In this document: piece after piece, positions 7,231 to 16,715 of the stretch
How positions within the stretch are numbered: the first letter of the stretch is position 1
Layout: every line of letters begins with the position of its first letter
Source of the DNA: Pseudobutyrivibrio sp.
GTDB lineage: Bacteria > Bacillota > Clostridia > Lachnospirales > Lachnospiraceae
Length of the DNA: 40,667 nucleotides
Assembly: GCA_024684955.1 (NCBI GenBank)
Contig: JAIKWH010000012.1
Location: forward strand, 1 to 40,667
Reading direction: 5' to 3'
Position numbers and translations under genes: made by a program
The notes under the pieces: generated by a model
Told to the model about the DNA's origin: nothing
The model's input: the letters and a program-made list of their open reading frames with translations, nothing else
Databases searched by the model: none

Positions 7231-9378
7231 TTACTTCTTAATCTTCATTGTGAGGCTTATTCTACCCTTTTTCTCGTCCACAGAAAGGACCTCTACATCC
7301 ACAATATCACCTACAGAAACTACCTCCAGCGGGTGTTTGATGTACCTGTCTGTCATTTGGGAAATGTGTACCAAGCCATCCTGATGTACTCCTATATCTA
7401 TAAAGGCGCCAAAATCTATTACATTTCTGACTGTGCCCTTTAATCTCATGCCTGGTTTAAGATCCTTCATCTCTAAAACATCGCTTTTTAGGATTGGACG
7501 AGGCATATCCTCTCTAGGGTCTCTGCCTGGCTTTTCCAATTCTTTAATAATATCCTCCAAAGTCATCTCACCTATGCCTAGCTCTGTGGATAAGGCTTTG
7601 ATATTATTGATAGACTTATGGATATCCTTTAGGGTGCCTGCAGCAATATCTTTGGTGTCATAGCCTAATTTTTCCAGGAAAGTTTTTGCAGCATCATAAC
7701 TTTCCGGATGGACTGCTGTGGCATCAAGAGGGTTTTTGCCTCCGATGATTCTCATAAATCCAGCGCACTGCTCAAAAGCTTTTGGTCCAAGTTTTGGCAC
7801 CTTTTTCAACTCGGCGCGAGAATTAAATCTGCCATTTTCCTCTCGGTAAACAACAATATTTTTGGCCAAGGTCTTGTTGATACCAGAAACATATTCCAAG
7901 AGGGATGCCGATGCTGTATTCAGGTCTACACCAACAGCATTAACGCAGGTCTCAACCACTCCTGCCAATGTCTCGTCCAATTTCTTTTGATTCATATCGT
8001 GCTGGTACTGGCCCACACCTACGGACTTAGGGTCAATTTTGACAAGTTCCGCCAAAGGGTCCTGGAGACGGCGGGCCATAGAGGTGGCACTGCGCTGTCC
8101 CACGTCAAAGTTAGGGAACTCCTCAGTGGCAAGTTTTGATGCAGAATAAACAGAGGCTCCAGCCTCGTTTACAATGACATACTCTACCTTTTCTGGGATT
8201 TCCTTTAACATATCTACAATAATCTGCTCTGATTCTCGGCTGGCTGTGCCATTTCCCAGAGAAATAAGGCTGACATTGTATTTTTTAATCATGGCCTTAA
8301 TAATCTTTTTAGTCTCCTCCACCTTGTTTTGAGGAGCGGTAGGATAAACCACTGTTGTATCAAGGACCTTTCCTGTGGCGTCAACTACTGCAATCTTGCA
8401 GCCTGTCCTAAAGGCAGGGTCCCATCCTAATACATTTCTGCCTGCAATTGGAGGCTGCATCAGGAGTTGGGTCAAGTTTTTGCCAAAAACTTTGATGGCA
8501 CCATCCTCTGCCATCTCAGTCAAGTTACCTCTGATTTCGTTTTCGATAGAAGGTGCAATAAGTCTTGTATAGGCATCCTCTATGGTAAGTCTCAGGGCCT
8601 GACTAGTATTTGGGTTGTCCCTACTAATAATCTTTTTTTCTAAGTATCTGATTATGTCCTCCACAGGAGCCTCTATGCTGACCTTTAATATCTTTTCCTT
8701 TTCACCGCGGTTTAGGGCGAGAATTCTGTGGCCTGGCAACTTGGCAATCGCCTCGTCATAATCATAATAATTCTCGTAAACAGACTCTGCCTTTTCGTCC
8801 TTTGCCTTGGAAATGATGCGGCCATTTTTAAAAGTCTTCTCGCGGATCCAAGTCCTGTAGTCTGCATCGTCAGAAATTGATTCTGCAATAATATCGCAGG
8901 CACCTGCTATGGCATCCTCTGCTGTGTTTACTTCCTTTTCAGGATTGATAAATGCTGCCGCCTCCTGATCTAGAGACTTGTCAGTCATCTGGAGAATGAT
9001 AATGTTTGCCAAAGGCTCCAAGCCTTTTTCCTTGGCGATAGTGGCCCTGGTGCGGCGCTTTGGTCTATAAGGGCGGTAAAGGTCATCCACTGCCACCTGG
9101 GTAGTGGCCTCCATGATAGCCTTTTTTAATTCCTCTGTGAGAAGGCCCTGCTCCTCAATTGAGGCCAGACATGTAGACTTTTTCTCCTCCAGATTGCGGA
9201 GGTAGGTAAGTCTATCTGAAAGGTTTCTAAGTTGCTCGTCATTAAGACCCCCGGTGGCTTCCTTTCTATATCGGGAGATGAAAGGCACAGTGTTGCCCTC
9301 ATCTAAAAGTTTAATTGCCGCATCAACTTGAGAAATCTTTACTGCAAGTTCTGATGCTATCTGTTTCGTAATATCCAT
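7231..9378 (-). CDS. tex: Tex-family RNA-binding transcriptional accessory protein
   Basis: Tex proteins are cytoplasmic nucleic-acid-binding factors related to eukaryotic Spt6, implicated in transcription fidelity and stress or toxin gene expression. This 715-residue protein is full length. Visible regions are the N-terminal helical part with TVPFISRYRKEATGGL (about residues 31-46), RPKRRTRATIAKEKGLEPLA (about 103-122), the YqgF-like domain (GRNVLGWDPAFRTGCKIAVV, about 314-333), the helix-hairpin-helix region (NTASASLLEYVSGINKTLAK) and a C-terminal S1 domain (MRLKGTVRNVIDFGAFIDIG, about 643-662). It follows the acyltransferase gene by 17 bases and probably shares its promoter. Confidence 0.95.
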   Translation of the reverse strand: MDITKQIASELAVKISQVDAAIKLLDEGNTVPFISRYRKEATGGLNDEQLRNLSDRLTYLRNLEEKKSTCLASIEEQGLLTEELKKAIMEATTQVAVDDLYRPYRPKRRTRATIAKEKGLEPLANIIILQMTDKSLDQEAAAFINPEKEVNTAEDAIAGACDIIAESISDDADYRTWIREKTFKNGRIISKAKDEKAESVYENYYDYDEAIAKLPGHRILALNRGEKEKILKVSIEAPVEDIIRYLEKKIISRDNPNTSQALRLTIEDAYTRLIAPSIENEIRGNLTEMAEDGAIKVFGKNLTQLLMQPPIAGRNVLGWDPAFRTGCKIAVVDATGKVLDTTVVYPTAPQNKVEETKKIIKAMIKKYNVSLISLGNGTASRESEQIIVDMLKEIPEKVEYVIVNEAGASVYSASKLATEEFPNFDVGQRSATSMARRLQDPLAELVKIDPKSVGVGQYQHDMNQKKLDETLAGVVETCVNAVGVDLNTASASLLEYVSGINKTLAKNIVVYREENGRFNSRAELKKVPKLGPKAFEQCAGFMRIIGGKNPLDATAVHPESYDAAKTFLEKLGYDTKDIAAGTLKDIHKSINNIKALSTELGIGEMTLEDIIKELEKPGRDPREDMPRPILKSDVLEMKDLKPGMRLKGTVRNVIDFGAFIDIGVHQDGLVHISQMTDRYIKHPLEVVSVGDIVDVEVLSVDEKKGRISLTMKIKK

Positions 9379-9395
9379 CTTGCTCTCCTTAATAA

Positions 9396-10451
9396 CTATT
9401 TGCCAAAAATAAGTATTTTGGTCTTATTTGAAACCATTCTCACCAACTCTGATGCCAGCAGGGTAATAACAATACAGGCTAAGAGAAGTAGCCAAATTTG
9501 GCTGCGGCTAAATGTAGATACATCTATGTGAGAATAGAACAAAATCATAATCCTATGGTGCATCAAGATGATGAACCAGCTAATACCTGACAGATAGGTG
9601 ACAAATTTATACAGGGGTTTGCCCTCCTTTAAATCAATGTCCCTAAGGGCAATGAATAAGGCTATAGACCAGGCAAAATATATAAGCTCCGTCTGCTCCT
9701 GAGGCAGTATTAAAAATGCCAAGGATGGCACGTAGCCTATCAAACAGAAATATATAAAGACAAGGACTGAGATTATACCAGCGATTATTCTGGCATATTT
9801 TTTAAATTCCCTGTCCCCAAAACTAGTCTGCAAATCCATGCCTACATAAAAATAAACAAGAATCAGCAGCGGATTCATAAGTTGGGTAAAAGGGAATGGG
9901 TTGTGGACCAAAAGTAAAATAAGGTACCAAACAATCAAAAGAATCAGAGTGAGAATCCTAAACCTCTTGTGAAGCCATGCCAAAAGTGGAAAGAGAACAT
10001 AGCAAACCACTATGCAGGACATAAACCATTCTCCAATCAGATAGAATGTAGGGTAAACCATCTGGGCCACACCGTCTGTGCCAGTCAGGGTAAAGATGAA
10101 AAATCTCTTTGCCACACCAGCACCTGGCATTTGTCCGTTTACAATATAGCAGGCTATAAAGGTAAATATGTATGCAATGTAAAAGGGAATGAAAAGACCC
10201 TTGAATCGTCTCAAATAATATTTGGATAAGGGCATGTCCTCCTCATGGTTATACATAAGGGCATATCCCGATATTAAAAATAGGAATATGCTGGCTGGGC
10301 GAGCCAGAATATTAAAGAAATAATTGTAATCCAGCATGGACACATCAGTGCCCTGGCCGCTGACAACATACTCTATAAAAAAATGATAAAAAAAGATAAA
10401 TATAACCCCGATATCTCTGAGGATATCAAGGCCTAAAAGACGTTTTTTCAT
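9396..10451 (-). CDS. Acyltransferase family 3 membrane protein
   Basis: This 351-residue polytopic protein has about ten hydrophobic segments and the N-terminal family signature LDILRDIGVIFIFFYHFF (about residues 8-25), with the His of YHFF in the expected position, followed by ILARPASIFLFLISGYALMY (about 48-67). Such proteins move acyl groups onto cell-surface polysaccharides, peptidoglycan or exported metabolites; the acceptor here is unknown. GGGAG precedes the ATG. It is the first gene of a two-gene unit with tex, a pairing with no obvious functional logic. Confidence 0.85.
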   Translation of the reverse strand: MKKRLLGLDILRDIGVIFIFFYHFFIEYVVSGQGTDVSMLDYNYFFNILARPASIFLFLISGYALMYNHEEDMPLSKYYLRRFKGLFIPFYIAYIFTFIACYIVNGQMPGAGVAKRFFIFTLTGTDGVAQMVYPTFYLIGEWFMSCIVVCYVLFPLLAWLHKRFRILTLILLIVWYLILLLVHNPFPFTQLMNPLLILVYFYVGMDLQTSFGDREFKKYARIIAGIISVLVFIYFCLIGYVPSLAFLILPQEQTELIYFAWSIALFIALRDIDLKEGKPLYKFVTYLSGISWFIILMHHRIMILFYSHIDVSTFSRSQIWLLLLACIVITLLASELVRMVSNKTKILIFGK

Positions 10452-10481
10452 TAGTTGCTCCCTAAACTATATTTGATAATA

Positions 10482-10511
10482 AGTATAAGGAATTCCAGAC
10501 TAAAAAAGCAA
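10482..10511 (-). promoter_or_regulatory. Promoter of the acyltransferase-tex unit
   Basis: TTGCTT (10506-10511) and TATACT (10482-10487) are 18 bases apart on the minus strand. The -35 box lies inside the right arm of the glp operon terminator, so the terminator of one operon and the promoter of the next share bases. Confidence 0.55.
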
Positions 10512-10533
10512 GTGGATGAGCCACTTGCTTTTT
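10503..10533 (-). terminator. Terminator of the glp operon
   Basis: A perfect 13-bp stem (AAAAAGCAAGTGG with CCACTTGCTTTTT) around a 5-base loop ends in a T-run on the minus strand, just after the DUF1667 gene. Confidence 0.88.
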
Positions 10534-10555
10534 CTTTTATACTATCTGATTCGAT

Positions 10556-10921
10556 TTACTCTTTGGAGATATTTCTTGTCACCACAACGTCCACACCAGT
10601 GCCGCATACATCCTTTATAACTATATCCCCAATTTTAACCGGAGCATCAAGGACTAGTCCATCAATTTCTTTCATAACATCAGCAATCTTGTCCTTTGGC
10701 ACATTGCCCTTAGTCTTTACAGAAGCCCTGGGGCCCTGTCCTCCTACAACTATGGCTGTGGATGTAACGGTTCTCTCAGGATGGGTTACCTCATTTCTGG
10801 CATACTTGTCACCGATGCCGCAGGTATTTCCTGCCACCGACAGGACCTGGCCATCCTCCAACTCTACTGTTATTTGGCAACCCATAGGGCAGCCAATGCA
10901 AGTTAATTCTCTTTTTTCCAT
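10556..10921 (-). CDS. DUF1667 protein, small cysteine-rich partner of glycerol-3-phosphate dehydrogenase
   Basis: This 121-residue protein belongs to DUF1667, found in clostridia, Thermotoga and relatives next to GlpA-like and GlpB-like flavoproteins. The N-terminal motif CIGCPMGC (residues 8-15) and further cysteines at CGIGDKY (about 34) and DVCGTGVDVVVTR (about 108) suggest an iron-sulfur or other metal site, perhaps an electron carrier analogous to GlpC. That role is inference. It starts 15 bases after the oxidoreductase stop and is the last gene of the operon before the 13-bp terminator. Confidence 0.87.
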   Translation of the reverse strand: MEKRELTCIGCPMGCQITVELEDGQVLSVAGNTCGIGDKYARNEVTHPERTVTSTAIVVGGQGPRASVKTKGNVPKDKIADVMKEIDGLVLDAPVKIGDIVIKDVCGTGVDVVVTRNISKE

Positions 10922-10936
10922 AATCTGCCTCCTACA

Positions 10937-12202
10937 CTACTGGGCCTCAATTTTTACAGTGATTGTCTTAAGGTGTGGCTTTGCTACCAGTTTGTCTTTG
11001 AGCAGGATAACCTGTTCCATCTCTCCTGGAGCCATAATCCTTTTCTTGTTGTGCATTACCCTTTCATCATCAAAGTAAACAGACACATAGGAATCTTTGT
11101 ACACAGCCCCAACCCTAAATCTAAGGGTCATTTTATCATCCATTCTATCAATGTCGATTGTGGATGGAACTGTGTATCTTGCACCATCACAGGCCTTGAT
11201 TTCAACTGGCTTTCCCTTGTCAGCAGGCAATTGCCCCATAACAAATTTTGCTGCTGCATTTCCTGCCCTACCAGCCTCCTCTGACACATAGTCCACCAGG
11301 TCATGGACATGCAAAACATTGCCACAAGCAAAGATGCCTGGAATATTTGTCTCCAGGGATTCATTTACTATGGGTCCGCTTGTAACAGGGTTCATCTCAA
11401 CACCTGCTGTCCTCGACAATTCATTCTCCGGGATGAGTCCGCAGGAGAGCAGAAGGGTGTCGCAACTGTACCTCTCCTCCGTGCCGGGAATCGGTTTGCC
11501 CCTGTCATCAACTGCTGCAATGGTAACTGCGGATATGTGGTCCTTGCCCTCTATGTCCACAACCGTGTGACTCAGTTTAAGGGGGATACCAAAGTCGTCC
11601 AAACACTGGACTATATTTCTCTTTAGTCCGCCTGAATATGGCATAAGTTCTGCCACCACCTTTACCTCTGCCCCCTCTAAGGTCATGCGGCGGGCCATAA
11701 TTAGCCCAATATCACCAGACCCTAATATTACTACCTGCCGCCCTGGCAGATAGCCTTCTATATTTACCAGGCGCTGGGCTGTGCCTGCGGAGAATATTCC
11801 TGCAGGTCTGTACCCTGGTATATTTAATGCTCCCCTTGGCCGCTCGCGACAGCCCATGGCAAGGATGATAGCCCCCGCCTTGATTTGGTACATGCCATCC
11901 TCTTTGCTCATGGCGGTAACCACCCTGTCAGATGAGATATCCATCACCATGGTGTTGAGCCTGTACTCTATATTTTCTGCCAGAACCTGCTCTACAAATC
12001 TATATGCATATTCCGGCCCAGTAAGTTCCTCCTTGAAAGTGTGGAGGCCAAAGCCATTGTGGATACACTGATTCAAGATTCCCCCCAGTTCCTTATCCCT
12101 CTCCAGAACGAGGATAGATTCTACACCAGTTTTTCTCGCTGATATGGCAGCTGCCAGCCCAGCAGGTCCGCCGCCGATTATTACAATATCGTATGTCTGC
12201 AT
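10937..12202 (-). CDS. GlpB-like FAD-dependent NAD(P) oxidoreductase
   Basis: This 421-residue flavoprotein has the FAD Rossmann motif IIGGGPAGLAAAISA (residues 8-22), a second nucleotide motif VVILGSGDIGLIMARRM (about 157-173) and the late FAD contact NIPGIFACGNVLHVHD (about 289-304). It has the pyridine nucleotide-disulfide oxidoreductase fold but no redox-active CxxC. Placement between glpA and the DUF1667 gene, with the start codon sharing its A with the glpA stop, makes it a subunit of the glycerol-3-phosphate dehydrogenase complex, probably passing electrons to or from NAD(P) or an Fe-S partner. The exact acceptor cannot be told from sequence. Confidence 0.85.
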   Translation of the reverse strand: MQTYDIVIIGGGPAGLAAAISARKTGVESILVLERDKELGGILNQCIHNGFGLHTFKEELTGPEYAYRFVEQVLAENIEYRLNTMVMDISSDRVVTAMSKEDGMYQIKAGAIILAMGCRERPRGALNIPGYRPAGIFSAGTAQRLVNIEGYLPGRQVVILGSGDIGLIMARRMTLEGAEVKVVAELMPYSGGLKRNIVQCLDDFGIPLKLSHTVVDIEGKDHISAVTIAAVDDRGKPIPGTEERYSCDTLLLSCGLIPENELSRTAGVEMNPVTSGPIVNESLETNIPGIFACGNVLHVHDLVDYVSEEAGRAGNAAAKFVMGQLPADKGKPVEIKACDGARYTVPSTIDIDRMDDKMTLRFRVGAVYKDSYVSVYFDDERVMHNKKRIMAPGEMEQVILLKDKLVAKPHLKTITVKIEAQ

Positions 12203-13653
12203 TAGTAGTTTCCTCCCTTCTGATTTTTTGTGCGCTCAAGGACAATCTCAGAGCCTGGGCCACTCTTTTCTATTTCCTCATATGCCAGGCCTAATTCTCT
12301 GTGTAATATCTCCATGGTCTTTGGTGAGCAAAAACCTGATTGGCACCTGCCCATGCCGGCCCTGGTCCTGCGCTTTATGCCGTCCAAAGTCCTGGCCCCC
12401 AGCGGCCTCCTGATAGCGTCAATAATCTCTCCCTCAGAGATTGATTCGCATCTGCAGACAATATTGCCGTAGGCTGGATTTTTCTTTATTAATTCATTTC
12501 TTTCCTCCAGGGAAAGTTCTGCTGGATTTAAAATATCTTTTCTTGTACCTATCCACTTTTCCTTCTTTTTTAGGTCCAACTTTTCCACTAAAAGATTTGC
12601 CACCATTTCTCCAATCGCCGGTGAGGATGTAAGGCCTGGGGATTCTATGCCAGCGCAGTCTATAAATCCTGGGGCATCCTTTACTTCCTGGATTATGAAA
12701 TCCCCTTTTGTGCCGTGGGCCCTCAGCCCTGCAAAGGAGGTAATCACCTTTCGCATAGGCAGATCTTTCACATGGTCAGATGCCTTTTCAATGAGAATAT
12801 TGATCCCCTCTTGACTGGTGGCTGTGGCCTCTTTGTCATCAATATCAATAGCAGTTGGTCCCACAATCAAATTGCCGTGGACAGTAGGTGATACCAATAC
12901 ACCTTTGCCGAGGTTTGTAGGCTGAGGGAATATAGTGTGACTCACATGACCTCCTGCCTCCTTGTCCAGCAGGCAATAGTCCCCTCGCCTTGGGGTGATG
13001 CTCATCTTGTCCTGGCTGACCATATTATGAATATCCCCAGCATATACACCTGCTGCATTTACTATATATTTGCAGATGTATTCTCCATTGTTGGTCCTGA
13101 TGTGCCACAGGCCCTCTTGGTCTTTTTTTATGTCTTCCACCCTGGTGTTAAACCTAAATTCCACCCCGTTAACATTGGCATTTTCTGCCATGGCAATGTT
13201 TAGTTTGAATGGGCAAATAATTCCTGCAGTCTCGGCTAGGAGGGCCCCCTGGACCTGGTCGGAAAGATTTGGCTCCAATTGTAAGGCCTCCTCCCGGCTT
13301 AAAATTTTCATGCCCTTTACCCCGTTTTGGATGCCCCTGTCATAGAGGTCCTTTAGGCCATCTACAGTCTCCTTGTGGATGGATACTACAAGGGAGCCGT
13401 TTCGCTTAAAAGGAATATCCAAATCTTTGCATAATTCTGTCATCATCTCATTGCCCCTGACATTGAGTTTTGCCTTTAGGCTGCCAGGGGTGGCATCATA
13501 ACCTGCGTGGACTATACCAGAATTTGCCTTTGAGGTACCCTCGCACAAGTCCTGGCACTTTTCCAAGACGCACACGTCCAGTTTGTATTTAGATAATTCT
13601 CGGGCAATGGCTGCTCCTGAAACCCCTGCTCCAATTATTATTAGATCATGCAT
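12202..13653 (-). CDS. glpA: FAD-dependent glycerol-3-phosphate dehydrogenase, GlpA type with BFD-like [2Fe-2S] domain
   Basis: The enzyme oxidises sn-glycerol 3-phosphate to dihydroxyacetone phosphate. The 483-residue protein begins with the FAD motif IIGAGVSGAAIARELSKY (residues 5-22), followed by EGTSKANSGIVHAGYDATPG (about 38-57), a DAO-family region. The C-terminal part holds a BFD-like cysteine cluster: IVCRCESISEGEI (about 396-408) and GMGRCQSGFCSP (about 431-442), four cysteines suited to a [2Fe-2S] centre. Length fits the clostridial GlpA-like family; E. coli GlpA is longer. AGGAGA lies just before the ATG. The partner subunits follow directly. A terminator 68 bases upstream suggests conditional expression. 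Confidence 0.9.
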   Translation of the reverse strand: MHDLIIIGAGVSGAAIARELSKYKLDVCVLEKCQDLCEGTSKANSGIVHAGYDATPGSLKAKLNVRGNEMMTELCKDLDIPFKRNGSLVVSIHKETVDGLKDLYDRGIQNGVKGMKILSREEALQLEPNLSDQVQGALLAETAGIICPFKLNIAMAENANVNGVEFRFNTRVEDIKKDQEGLWHIRTNNGEYICKYIVNAAGVYAGDIHNMVSQDKMSITPRRGDYCLLDKEAGGHVSHTIFPQPTNLGKGVLVSPTVHGNLIVGPTAIDIDDKEATATSQEGINILIEKASDHVKDLPMRKVITSFAGLRAHGTKGDFIIQEVKDAPGFIDCAGIESPGLTSSPAIGEMVANLLVEKLDLKKKEKWIGTRKDILNPAELSLEERNELIKKNPAYGNIVCRCESISEGEIIDAIRRPLGARTLDGIKRRTRAGMGRCQSGFCSPKTMEILHRELGLAYEEIEKSGPGSEIVLERTKNQKGGNY

Positions 13654-13720
13654 AGTCTTTCTCCTTTTTTATCTTTTATCTCTTAATAGTCTAGGTCAAA
13701 ATTATGTGTTTTTCGTTAAA

Positions 13721-13769
13721 TAAAAAAAGTCGGCAAAACTAAACAGCCTAGGCTGCCCTTTTACCGACT
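13721..13769 (-). terminator. Hairpin terminator between glpK and glpA, possible GlpP antitermination site
   Basis: On the minus strand AGTCGGTAAAA pairs with TTTTGCCGACT (11 bp with one G-T pair) and is followed by seven T residues. The loop contains a second self-pairing element, CAGCCTAGGCTG. Lying between two genes of one pathway, it could reduce glpA expression relative to glpK or respond to GlpP; the latter is inference from operon content. Confidence 0.78.
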
Positions 13770-13804
13770 CTAATCTCATGGTATCTATTAAATTTTTGAC
13801 TATA

Positions 13805-15316
<1,512 letters not shown>

Positions 15317-15333
15317 TTACTAACATATATGAA

Positions 15334-15912
15334 TCAAAGATCCCAAACCTCTTCATTGGTGGTGGACACTGCCAAAAGTCCATTGTTTAGGGCATTCATA
15401 ACATCTTCTTTGTCTGAGATAAGACCTCCCGCTATAACCGGTACCCGGCTGATGGTCTTAATCTTTTTGATAATTTTTGGAAGCAGGATACCTGGCAGTA
15501 TTTCGATTACATCAGGTCTCGCCTGGCCATGGCCATCCTGTTTTTCAATATTTACTAGAGCCATGGAATCTATAACAAAATATCTAAGGATTGTGTAAAG
15601 TCCCAGGACCTTTGCCTTGCCAATTAGATTAGCCTTTGTGGTAATAATTCCATCTGCTCTTGTGTTTTCTTTAATAAACTCTACCGCTACATCCTTTGTA
15701 TTATTTAATCCCACGATTAAATCAATGTGGACCATGGCAAGTTTACCTGCATCCTTTACCTTTGCCACAATTTCTGGAATGCTACAAAGGTCTCCATATA
15801 AGATGAAAATAATCTCGCATTCTGTTGATAGGGCCTTTTTTAGCCCCTTATCATCTTTTACCGCGGCGATTATAGGATTATTTTCAAGTTTTTCTATGAA
15901 TTCTCCCCTCAT
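15334..15912 (-). CDS. glpP: Glycerol-3-phosphate responsive antiterminator GlpP
   Basis: GlpP-family proteins bind glycerol 3-phosphate and the leader mRNA of glp genes and prevent premature termination. The 192-residue protein shows family segments FIEKLENNPIIAAVKDDKGL (residues 5-24), MVHIDLIVGLNN, ADGIITTKANLIGKAK, and the C-terminal PGILLPKIIKKI and PVIAGGLISDKEDV, a TIM-barrel-like phosphate site. I chose the ATG at 15912 because AGGAGAGG sits just before it. A longer frame reaching 16014 would cross the leader terminator and has no family-like sequence. Its own leader contains a terminator, so autoregulation is likely. Confidence 0.92.
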   Translation of the reverse strand: MRGEFIEKLENNPIIAAVKDDKGLKKALSTECEIIFILYGDLCSIPEIVAKVKDAGKLAMVHIDLIVGLNNTKDVAVEFIKENTRADGIITTKANLIGKAKVLGLYTILRYFVIDSMALVNIEKQDGHGQARPDVIEILPGILLPKIIKKIKTISRVPVIAGGLISDKEDVMNALNNGLLAVSTTNEEVWDL

Positions 15913-15943
15913 AAATCCTCTCCTGGCCCATAAGATTAGGCAT

Positions 15944-15996
15944 AAAAAAAGAAGATGTCTGTGCATAGCAATATACTTGCTCTCCTCAGCCACATC
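15944..15996 (-). terminator. Leader terminator upstream of glpP, probable GlpP target
   Basis: In the minus-strand leader, GATGT and ACATC, then CTG and CAG, then AGCAA and TTGCT form a three-part interrupted hairpin, followed by TTCTTTTTTT. It lies between the glpP promoter and the glpP start codon, the usual place for an antitermination-controlled attenuator. That GlpP itself acts here is inference from the family. Confidence 0.72.
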
Positions 15997-16031
15997 CTCT
16001 ACTCTCACGGGCAATCTTTATTTCTATTGAT

Positions 16032-16060
16032 ATAATACATCACATTTTACCAAATAGCAA
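16032..16060 (-). promoter_or_regulatory. Promoter of the glpP-glpK-glpA operon
   Basis: TTGCTA (16055-16060) and TATTAT (16032-16037) are 17 bases apart on the minus strand. The predicted start near 16025 gives a leader of about 110 bases before glpP. The -35 box lies in the right arm of the palindrome at 16054-16081. Confidence 0.65.
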
Positions 16061-16081
16061 CAGGGATATACCCTGTGCTAT
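16054..16081 (-). repeat. Palindrome overlapping the glp promoter -35; possible operator or thrH terminator
   Basis: On the minus strand ATAGCA then CAGGG pair with CCCTG, a bulged T, then TGCTAT. It starts 20 bases past the thrH stop. No real T-run follows (TTTGG), so it is a poor intrinsic terminator. Overlap with the -35 box of the glp promoter would also suit a repressor or activator site; it does not match the CcpA cre consensus. Confidence 0.5.
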
Positions 16082-16101
16082 ATGGATAATTACTAAAAAA
16101 A

Positions 16102-16704
16102 TTATTTCTGGGCTGCCATGATGGCATCATATAAATCATCATAGTCTTCAAAGGCCTGAAACTCTGGATAGTCCTTTTTGATGGCATCTGTAGACCTAAA
16201 CAAAAAGCCTGCCTTGGAAGCCTTTATCATAGCAAGGTCATTGAAACTATCTCCTGAGGCAATTGTGTCAAAGCCACAAGCCTGCAGTGATTTTACTGTA
16301 GTAAGCTTGCTGTTTTCACAGCGCATCTTAAAGCCAGTGATTTCTCCATCCTCTGCCACCACCAGTTCGTTGCAAAAAATTGTAGGATAACCCAGCTTTT
16401 TCATCAGCGGTCCAGCAAACTGTGAGAAGGTGTCACTTAAGATAAGGACCTGACCATTTGCTCTCAGTTTATCTAAAAACTCTTTTGCCCCTGGCAATGG
16501 GTCAATAGTAGCAATTGTATCCTGAATTTCTTTCAGCCCAAGACCATGCTCCTTCAAAATGCCAATTCTATAATTCATCAATTTGTCGTAGTCTGGCTCA
16601 TCCCTTGTTGTCTTTTTAAGTTCAGGTATACCTGTTGCCTCAGCAAAGGCAATCCAAATCTCAGGAACTAAAACACCCTCTAAATCTAAACAAGTAACGT
16701 ACAT
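16102..16704 (-). CDS. thrH: ThrH: phosphoserine phosphatase / phosphoserine:homoserine phosphotransferase
   Basis: This 200-residue HAD-family protein has the nucleophile motif DLEGVLVPEIW (residues 7-17), which departs from the usual DxDxT in the way typical of ThrH. It also has LILSDTFSQFAGPLMKKLG (about 91-109) and the C-terminal acid motif IASGDSFNDLAMI (about 147-159). Pseudomonas ThrH can move phosphate from phosphoserine to homoserine and so substitute for homoserine kinase. Directly downstream of hom (11 bases), it fits that role in threonine synthesis. No thrB or thrC is visible in the window. Confidence 0.9.
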   Translation of the reverse strand: MYVTCLDLEGVLVPEIWIAFAEATGIPELKKTTRDEPDYDKLMNYRIGILKEHGLGLKEIQDTIATIDPLPGAKEFLDKLRANGQVLILSDTFSQFAGPLMKKLGYPTIFCNELVVAEDGEITGFKMRCENSKLTTVKSLQACGFDTIASGDSFNDLAMIKASKAGFLFRSTDAIKKDYPEFQAFEDYDDLYDAIMAAQK

Positions 16705-16715
16705 TTCGTCCTCCC

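Noticed and set aside
15913-16014. A 34-residue N-terminal extension of GlpP
   Set aside because: It starts with TTG just after the predicted transcript start, crosses the leader terminator, and has no family-like sequence; a strong ribosome site precedes the ATG at 15912.
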